Below are positions 29,660 through 35,111 of a DNA stretch of 35,111 bases, in pieces. A program made the position numbers and the translations under genes. Source of the stretch: a bacterium (GTDB lineage Bacteria > Verrucomicrobiota > Kiritimatiellia > RFP12 > DVOR01); the NCBI GenBank assembly GCA_030535915.1, contig JAUNQZ010000004.1, forward strand, positions 1-35,111, given 5' to 3'. How positions within the stretch are numbered: the stretch's first letter is position 1; each line of letters starts with the position of its first letter. The notes under the pieces were generated by a model. The model saw only the letters and a list, made by a program, of their open reading frames with translations, searched no databases and had not been told where the DNA came from.

Positions 29660-30409
29660 TCACATCCGGAAGTTCTCACCAAGATAAGATTTGCGTGCAT
29701 CAGGATTATTAATTAATTCTGAACTCGTTCCTTCGCAAAGAATGGAACCTTCAAAAACAATATAGGCGCGATCCACAATGTCCAATGTTTCGCGCACATT
29801 ATGGTCTGTAATAATCACACCAAGACCTTGAGCTTTAAGCCCTCGAATAATATTCTGAATATCATCAACTGCAAGAGGGTCAACACCTGCAAAAGGCTCA
29901 TCGAGCATTAAAATCGAAGGTCGTCGTACAAGCGCTCGTGCGATTTCAAGTTTTCTGCGTTCACCACCCGAGAGAGTATATGCAGGTTGCTTGGCAACTT
30001 TTGTTAACCCAAGAGAAGACAAAAGTTCTTCTAAGCGCTCTGCTTTTTCTTGACGAGAGGGATGCATCGTCTCCATAATGGCCAAAATATTATCTTGCAC
30101 ACTCAATCGACGGAAAATGCTTGCCTCTTGTGCAAGATAACCAAGTCCGATGCGAGCACGTTTATAAACTGGCATATAAGTTACTTCTTGACCATTGAAA
30201 TAAACATGGCCGTCATTTGGACGCACTAAACCTACGACCATGTAAAAAGTTGTCGTCTTACCTGCGCCATTTGGCCCCAAAAGTCCAACACACTCACCGC
30301 AACGGGCCGTAAGTGAGATGTTATTAACAACCGTGCGTGTGCCATAGATTTTCTTCAAACCTGTAGCGACAACACCCGTCTCATCAAGCGTAGAACTGAC
30401 CTCTGCCAT
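29660..30409 (-). CDS. lptB: LPS export ABC transporter ATP-binding protein LptB
   Basis: ATPase that powers extraction of lipopolysaccharide from the inner membrane with LptFG and LptC. The 249-residue product has Walker A GPNGAGKTT (45-53), a Q-loop (LAQEASIFRRLSV), ABC signature LSGGERRK (146-153), Walker B ILMLDEPFAGVDPLA (166-180) and the H-loop His203 in ITDHNVRETL. FRRLSVQDNI and FAGVDP are typical of LptB rather than amino-acid transporters. Its ATG overlaps the lptA stop by one base (TAATG). lptF and lptG are not in the window. Confidence 0.95.
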   Translation of the reverse strand: MAEVSSTLDETGVVATGLKKIYGTRTVVNNISLTARCGECVGLLGPNGAGKTTTFYMVVGLVRPNDGHVYFNGQEVTYMPVYKRARIGLGYLAQEASIFRRLSVQDNILAIMETMHPSRQEKAERLEELLSSLGLTKVAKQPAYTLSGGERRKLEIARALVRRPSILMLDEPFAGVDPLAVDDIQNIIRGLKAQGLGVIITDHNVRETLDIVDRAYIVFEGSILCEGTSSELINNPDARKSYLGENFRM

Positions 30410-31053
30410 TACATAAAGTCCTTCACATTTTTCGAAGAGCCTGGAGCCAAACGTAAGGTCGGATTGGGATACACTTCAATACGTTCTTCTTCTGTCCAAA
30501 TCGTAATCTTATCACCAGAGATGGTATTCAATTTACCCTCTTCGTTCACATCTGTTAAACTCGCATGTCCAACAAGCACAAGGCAAGCATCCGCGCGTGT
30601 ATACACGGCCTTGTCACAAGCAGCTTTTCGATTTTCGCTTTTGACCTTAACATTTCCAAGGCAAACGATTTGAGAGAATGTTTGCTTTGAGCCTTCATCG
30701 CCCACTTTCATTGTTGCATCTTTAGCTGGATCTCCACCCTCTGTCGCGGCAGGTTCCCCTTGGTTCTCCAAAAAAACATAAACACGATTCGCTGTCAAAT
30801 GAAAACGGGCATCATCCACGACAACATCGTCTGTCAAAATCGCCACATTTTCTTTTCGATTATATTCCATATGCTTCGCTGTAATGATTGTATCGCGGAG
30901 CGGAACATCTTCAGCGGCATTATTCGTTTGTCCGCCAGACTTTAACGCTTCGCGAGCGGCAGCCATACCATCATCATCTGCAGTCGCTTCCGTTGTGGCG
31001 AAAACATTTAACGAAAGAGACAAACAAATCGAAAATAAAAGATACTTTTTCAT
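30409..31053 (-). CDS. lptA: LPS transport periplasmic protein LptA (OstA-like)
   Basis: Periplasmic bridge protein that carries LPS toward the outer membrane. The 214-residue product begins with a signal peptide (MKKYLLFSICLSLSLNVFA) and then, after an acidic linker, has OstA/LptA beta-jellyroll strands: DTIITAKHMEYNRKENVAI, LTDDVVVDDARFHLTANRVYV, FSQIVCLGNVKVKSENRKA, ACDKAVYTRADACLVLVG and ISGDKITIWTEEERIEVYPNP. A Glu/Gly/Asp-rich insert (about residues 95-120) interrupts the fold. It lies between an LptC-like gene (12 nt gap) and lptB, the usual order. Confidence 0.87.
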   Translation of the reverse strand: MKKYLLFSICLSLSLNVFATTEATADDDGMAAAREALKSGGQTNNAAEDVPLRDTIITAKHMEYNRKENVAILTDDVVVDDARFHLTANRVYVFLENQGEPAATEGGDPAKDATMKVGDEGSKQTFSQIVCLGNVKVKSENRKAACDKAVYTRADACLVLVGHASLTDVNEEGKLNTISGDKITIWTEEERIEVYPNPTLRLAPGSSKNVKDFM

Positions 31054-31065
31054 AATTGTAATTCC

Positions 31066-31638
31066 TTAAAGCATGGAGTTATTCATCTTAGAATCCGAAA
31101 GACGCGATGTATAAATTTTCGCTTGATGCAAAATACGGATATACTGCGTATTAAGATCCAATAACGCACCATTTCCTTTTAATCTATCTGCGCCCATCTC
31201 AATTGATACCTGCCCACGCAAAACAGCAAGCATCGTGTGACGATCAACAAGAATTTCATTTGCAACAATAGTCGACTCAAGCGTTCCGTTCGGCAAATAC
31301 GAATAAATTTTCACATCTGTTCCACGTAAAAGCATCAAGTCGTCCGACATCCACCCTTCTCCAGCTTGAAGAGCGACTTTCGTTTCCCCATTCTCATGTA
31401 CTTGGAGTGGTGTATAGACATCTTCCGAAGGGGAACCAATTGTTTCTGGCGGGTCTTTCATTGCCCGTAGCAATGTCTCATAACGAGCCGTCTCACCTGG
31501 AGCCGAATAACGAACACAAGCTTCTTCCGAGATACGCGCATCTGCTTCAGCGAGAATAGCCTCAACACGAGGATTGGTGCGTTCCGCAAACACCCCGATT
31601 GAAAGCAACATCGCCATTAATGCAAACTTAAAACGCAT
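31066..31638 (-). CDS. LptC-like periplasmic LPS export protein
   Basis: A 190-residue exported protein with signal peptide MRFKFALMAMLLSIGVFA. The second half has the alternating beta-strand pattern of LptC/LptA domains: GWMSDDLMLLRGTDVKIYSY, TIVANEILVDRHTMLAVLRG, QVSIEMGADRLKGNGALLDL and YIRILHQAKIYTS. LptC normally keeps an N-terminal membrane helix, and here the hydrophobic N-terminus could serve as one. Position (3 nt after kdsA, 12 nt before lptA) supports an LptC role. An extra OstA-like protein is the alternative. Sequence conservation is too low for a gene symbol. Confidence 0.75.
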   Translation of the reverse strand: MRFKFALMAMLLSIGVFAERTNPRVEAILAEADARISEEACVRYSAPGETARYETLLRAMKDPPETIGSPSEDVYTPLQVHENGETKVALQAGEGWMSDDLMLLRGTDVKIYSYLPNGTLESTIVANEILVDRHTMLAVLRGQVSIEMGADRLKGNGALLDLNTQYIRILHQAKIYTSRLSDSKMNNSML

Positions 31639-31641
31639 GCA

Positions 31642-32469
31642 TTACTCCCGAACAATTGCGTGAATCTTTAACAAACGCGTAAAGAGATCTTCTAATGCAC
31701 TAAATGCAATTGCATTCGCAGCATCAGACAATGCTTCAGGCGGATTAAAATGAGTTTCAATGAAGAGGCCATCCACACCTGTTGCAACGGCCGCACGCGC
31801 CAATGCTGGTGCCCAACGACCATCGCCGCCAGAACCAGTGCCAAGACCTCCTGGACGCTGCACGCTATGCGTAGCATCAAAGACAACTGGATAACCTAAT
31901 TCACGCATCACAAGCAACGAACGCATATCTGCGACCAAGTTATGATAGCCGAAGCTCGCCCCACGCTCAACCAAGACAATGTTGTTATTACCTGCAGCTT
32001 CACACTTGCGTACGACATTAATCATATCTTCAGGTGCTAAGAACTGTCCCTTCTTGATATTGATTACACGACCCGTCTCTGCTGCTGCAACAACGAGATC
32101 TGTCTGACGACACAAGAATGCAGGAATCTGCAAAACATCACAAACTTCTGCAACAGGCTTACACTGCCAAGGCTCATGAATATCCGTAATAACAGGGACA
32201 TTGAAACGAGACTTTACTTCAGCAAGCGTCTCTAAACCCTTCTCCAAGCCGGGACCACGATAAGCAGAAACACTTGTGCGATTAGCTTTATCAAACGATG
32301 CCTTGAAAATGTAAGGAATTCCCAATTTCGAGGTTAACCCTACTAAAGCTTCTGCAAGTTCTAAGCACGCATTATGGCTCTCAATAACGCACGGACCCGC
32401 CATAACGGTTAAAGCGCCATCACCAAAAGCGACCTTGTCTGTGACCTTAACAACTTTACAATCTGACAT
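31642..32469 (-). CDS. kdsA: 3-deoxy-D-manno-octulosonate 8-phosphate synthase
   Basis: Condenses arabinose 5-phosphate with phosphoenolpyruvate to Kdo-8-phosphate, the first committed step to the Kdo of lipid A inner core. The 275-residue product has MAGPCVIES (23-31), [69 protein letters not shown] and [16 protein letters not shown]. Residue 27 is Cys in GPCVIES. In the well-studied enzymes Cys here marks the metal-dependent class and Asn the metal-independent E. coli class, so this one is probably metal-dependent. The start is firm: GGAGGAG lies 8 nt upstream. It is the first gene of the LPS/PTS operon. Confidence 0.97.
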   Translation of the reverse strand: MSDCKVVKVTDKVAFGDGALTVMAGPCVIESHNACLELAEALVGLTSKLGIPYIFKASFDKANRTSVSAYRGPGLEKGLETLAEVKSRFNVPVITDIHEPWQCKPVAEVCDVLQIPAFLCRQTDLVVAAAETGRVINIKKGQFLAPEDMINVVRKCEAAGNNNIVLVERGASFGYHNLVADMRSLLVMRELGYPVVFDATHSVQRPGGLGTGSGGDGRWAPALARAAVATGVDGLFIETHFNPPEALSDAANAIAFSALEDLFTRLLKIHAIVRE

Positions 32470-33168
32470 AGATAAAACTCCTCCGATTTACCCTTATACT
32501 TTACCAAAAAAACCAACAAAATGCCAGCCTTCATCGCATCTCTAACAAAAAAACTTCTACTGTATACACCTCTCTTTCAAGACAGAAGAATGAAAACCTT
32601 GAAAAATCAACCTTTTGAGACAAACGATTTATCTTATTTTATTATCCTTTTGTTTAGTTAATGCATTTTATTTTGTCCAAAAAGGTAATACTGCGTAAAT
32701 CATTTAAAGATAAAAAAACGCCTCTTGCCACTTCTAAAAACATCTTCCTGAGTAAACACACTTTTAAACACAAGAACTCTCCCCCTCCCTACTCTATTTC
32801 ATTATCTCCGAATTGAATTATCTCTAAAGGTTATATTGCGTACAAAATCCAAAGTTTACAAACGATTCTTAAATACACGATAATTTATACTAACGATAAC
32901 TTAACATTACGACCAACTGCGCTTGTAATACTTTAGTTATACACCTATTTCCATATACTTTATAAAAGAGTCTATGCTTCTCCTTCCTCCTATAGACTTC
33001 TCTCCATTATACAAAATGTTACTTTTGTTGTATGCATCGTCTAATTATTTTAACTTTTAATTCAAAAGTTATCATTTAAGTCCTATGTAAAACACATCAC
33101 CAACCAAATTAACAATAACACCAAATCACCTTCAAAATATTGCACGCAAAAAAATTATCATACACTTT
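32470..33168. other. AT-rich gap without a recognisable gene
   Basis: About 700 bp between the rpoC terminator and kdsA contain no credible coding frame on either strand. It should hold the kdsA operon promoter; TATAAG on the minus strand at about 32500-32495 is a possible -10, but its -35 is poor. Small inverted repeats are AGTCTAT/ATAGACT (32969-32998) and TAACTTTT/AAAAGTTA (33051-33071). AAAGGTAATACTGCGTA (32681-32697) and AAAGGTTATATTGCGTA (32826-32842) are near-copies of each other. I see no tRNA or known RNA element. Confidence 0.5.
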
Positions 33169-33209
33169 AAAAAACAAGAAAGCCCGCAATTCTGCGAGCT
33201 TTCTTGTTT
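33169..33209 (-). terminator. Intrinsic terminator of rpoC
   Basis: AAACAAGAAAGC (33172-33183) pairs with GCTTTCTTGTTT (33198-33209). After one mismatch the stem continues CGCA/TGCG with a 4-nt loop. On the minus strand a run of six T follows. It begins 18 bp past the rpoC stop and closes the rpoC transcript. Confidence 0.9.
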
Positions 33210-33227
33210 AATTAAGAATAAACGATT

Positions 33228-35111
33228 TTATTCGTCGTATTCTTCATCGTCAGAGACATCAATCTCAGCGATTGCAGCAAACGGATCAAGGTCTGCATCT
33301 GTAAGTTCAATGCTTTCCTCTTCCATTTCCACAGGGGAGGCCATGCCATCGTCAGCCGACTTAAGGTCTGCGTAATCATCGACGAGTTCTTCTTCAGGAA
33401 TTTCAATAGCATCCGTAGAGATACCATTTTCATCCTTCTTGCCATAGACTTCATCCATTTCATCCTGCGAGATTGGCGAGCCCAACGGAACCATCTTGAT
33501 ATAACGGTGCATGGGGAAGCCTGTACCACCAGGGATAAGGTGACCGAGAATGACATTTTCCTTGAAGCCACGAAGTTCATCGATACGACCGAGCGTAGAA
33601 GCTTCTGTCAAGACGCGCGTTGTATCTTGGAAGGATGCAGCCGAAATGAAGGAGTCCGTTTCGAGCGAAGCCTTCGTAATGCCGAGAAGTGCGGGTTTAC
33701 CTTCTGCAGGACGCTTGCCTTCTTCGGCCATTTGAGCATTGGTTTCTTCGAAGACATGACGAGAGACTTGTTCGCCATAAAGGAAGTCGGTGTCACCCGG
33801 ATTTTCAATGCGGATTTTACGAAGCATCTGACGAATGATGATTTCGATGTGCTTATCGTTAATCTGTACTTCCTGGAGACGATAGACCTGCTGAACTTCG
33901 TTAACGAGATAACGCTGGAGTTCCTGAGGTCCGCAAACGTCAAGGATTTCTTGCGGGGAGACGGAACCTTCCGTGAGGGGCTGACCACGACGGACATGGT
34001 CATCCTTGAAGACCACGATTTGCTTAGAAAGCGGGATGTAGTGCTTTTCAACGAACCCAGAGACTTCGTCCTTAACGATGAGCACACGCTTGCCGCGTTC
34101 ATTTTCACCAAAATCAATGATACCATCAATCTTGGAGATTTCTGCGAGGTCTTTAGGTGTACGAGCTTCAAAGAGTTCAGCAACACGAGGAAGACCACCA
34201 GTAATATCGCGTGTCTTGTTTTCACCACGAGGTGTTCTTGCGAGGGTCGTACCAGACTTAACGATTTGGCCATCTGCAACCATGACATTTGCGCCCGCAG
34301 GGATGGAGTAAGTGTTAAGCGTACGAAGCTTCGAAAGATCAACATCTGCAGGATTGACACCTTCAGGAAGTTCCTTGATAATCAAGCGAGGATGCAAGGT
34401 CGTACGAGAATCCGTGATAGTGCGCTTACGCATACCGGTGGATTCATCCACTTCCGTATTGACCGTAATGCCTTCTTCGAAGTCTTCTTCAACAACAACA
34501 CCCGAAACATCCACAATGATCGGTACAGAGTGCGGATCCCAAACGGCAAGACGATCACCCTTCTTAACCTTTGCACCATCTTCAAAGTAGAGGTTGGTAC
34601 CGGTTTGGATAGGATAAGTCTCGAGTTCTGCACCTTCTTCATTAAGGATAGCAATTGTGCCATTCTTATTGATGACAACATGAGCACCTTCATCATTCAA
34701 AACCGTACGGAGTTCTTGATACTTCACAACACCGTCACGCTTGAGAATGATTTCCGAGGTTTCTGCAACCGTCGAAGCCGTACCACCGACGTGGAACGTA
34801 CGCATCGTCAACTGTGTACCAGGTTCACCAATGGACTGCGCTGCAATGATACCAACAGCCGTGCCGATGTCAACGGTCTTACCCGTAGAAAGGTCGCGAC
34901 CATAGCACTTTGCGCACATACCATGACGGCAATCGCACGTGAGACCCGAGAGAATCCAAACACTTTCAACGCCAGCGTCTTCAACAGCCTTAGCCTTTGC
35001 TTCATCAATTTCATCATTCGCTTCAACGATAACATCGCCGGTAGCAGGGTGACGAATTTCATGGAGCGCGGTGCGACCGATGATACGCTTTGCGAGGGAG
35101 AGCTTGACTTC
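33228..35111 (-). CDS. rpoC: RNA polymerase subunit beta' (C-terminal part, runs off the right edge)
   Basis: The 3' end of the largest catalytic subunit of RNA polymerase. The frame is open from the window edge to the stop at 33228 (627 codons here). At the edge the chain includes LSLAKRIIGRTALHEI, followed by the second zinc-binding site, TCDCRHGMCAKCYGRDLSTG, with the expected C-x6-C-x2-C spacing. Then come the trigger-loop-adjacent segment VGIIAAQSIGEPGTQLTMRTFH, a long jaw/SBHM-like insert, GLPRVAELFEAR, and SFISAASFQDTTRVLTEA and FKENVILGHLIPGGTGF near the end. After the last conserved segment (HRYIKMVPLG) a highly acidic tail of 83 residues follows. Upstream rpoB and the start of rpoC lie beyond the window. 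Confidence 0.97.
   Translation of the reverse strand, partial: EVKLSLAKRIIGRTALHEIRHPATGDVIVEANDEIDEAKAKAVEDAGVESVWILSGLTCDCRHGMCAKCYGRDLSTGKTVDIGTAVGIIAAQSIGEPGTQLTMRTFHVGGTASTVAETSEIILKRDGVVKYQELRTVLNDEGAHVVINKNGTIAILNEEGAELETYPIQTGTNLYFEDGAKVKKGDRLAVWDPHSVPIIVDVSGVVVEEDFEEGITVNTEVDESTGMRKRTITDSRTTLHPRLIIKELPEGVNPADVDLSKLRTLNTYSIPAGANVMVADGQIVKSGTTLARTPRGENKTRDITGGLPRVAELFEARTPKDLAEISKIDGIIDFGENERGKRVLIVKDEVSGFVEKHYIPLSKQIVVFKDDHVRRGQPLTEGSVSPQEILDVCGPQELQRYLVNEVQQVYRLQEVQINDKHIEIIIRQMLRKIRIENPGDTDFLYGEQVSRHVFEETNAQMAEEGKRPAEGKPALLGITKASLETDSFISAASFQDTTRVLTEASTLGRIDELRGFKENVILGHLIPGGTGFPMHRYIKMVPLGSPISQDEMDEVYGKKDENGISTDAIEIPEEELVDDYADLKSADDGMASPVEMEEESIELTDADLDPFAAIAEIDVSDDEEYDE

Noticed and set aside
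32470-33168. A hidden small protein or tRNA in the gap before kdsA
   Set aside because: All frames are short and broken by stops, and no cloverleaf with a GGTTCGA-type T-loop was found. Only weak inverted repeats remain.

Overview
The window is chromosomal DNA of a Gram-negative bacterium. The gene set covers lipid A/Kdo synthesis and export (kdsA, lptC-like, lptA, lptB), peptidoglycan synthesis (murG, dapF), lipoproteins and type IV/II pseudopilins. A metabolite-traffic EboE protein and a regulatory PTS with HPr kinase (hprK, ptsH, ptsI) are also present. This mixture, together with a TRL-like lipoprotein and a very large membrane-TPR protein, fits the PVC superphylum (Verrucomicrobiota / Kiritimatiellota / Lentisphaerota type). 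That placement is inference; no rRNA gene is present to fix it. Protein genes fill nearly all of the window. I see no tRNA, rRNA, insertion sequence, CRISPR array or phage gene.

Left part (1-5.2 kb): a possible 3' gene fragment at the edge, then a small lipoprotein gene (- strand) with a near-perfect sigma70 promoter. Divergent from it lies a chaperone cluster dnaK-groS-groL (+). It has no CIRCE operator but is preceded by a textbook -24/-12 (sigma54) promoter and several upstream TGGCA repeats. A strong terminator ends the cluster.

Middle (5.3-16.7 kb, - strand): dus and tex (adjacent, translationally close), a cytoplasmic parvulin-type prolyl isomerase with its own promoter and terminator, then a tightly packed operon transcribed murG -> double-thioredoxin/TPR protein -> transglutaminase-like lipoprotein -> MOP/MATE-like flippase -> eboE -> coaB. 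Several of these genes overlap by ATGA. This is the least conventional gene group in the window. Divergent from murG runs dapF-rsmE-ELM1-like (+, 16.8-19.4 kb), ended by a 50-bp perfect palindrome.

Right part (19.4-32.5 kb, - strand): a long envelope/regulatory operon transcribed kdsA -> lptC-like -> lptA -> lptB -> hpf -> hprK -> ptsH -> ptsI -> yihY-like -> two pseudopilins. After it comes a 1197-residue membrane/TPR protein with its own promoter. The order resembles the proteobacterial lptA-lptB-rpoN-hpf-ptsN cluster, but rpoN is absent and HprK/HPr/EI stand in the PTS position. After about 700 bp of AT-rich DNA without genes, the 3' part of rpoC (- strand) with its terminator runs off the right end.

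The points most worth following up are the sigma54-type control of the main chaperones, the eboE/flippase/transglutaminase/thioredoxin operon, and the LPS-export/HPr-kinase operon that carries pseudopilins.
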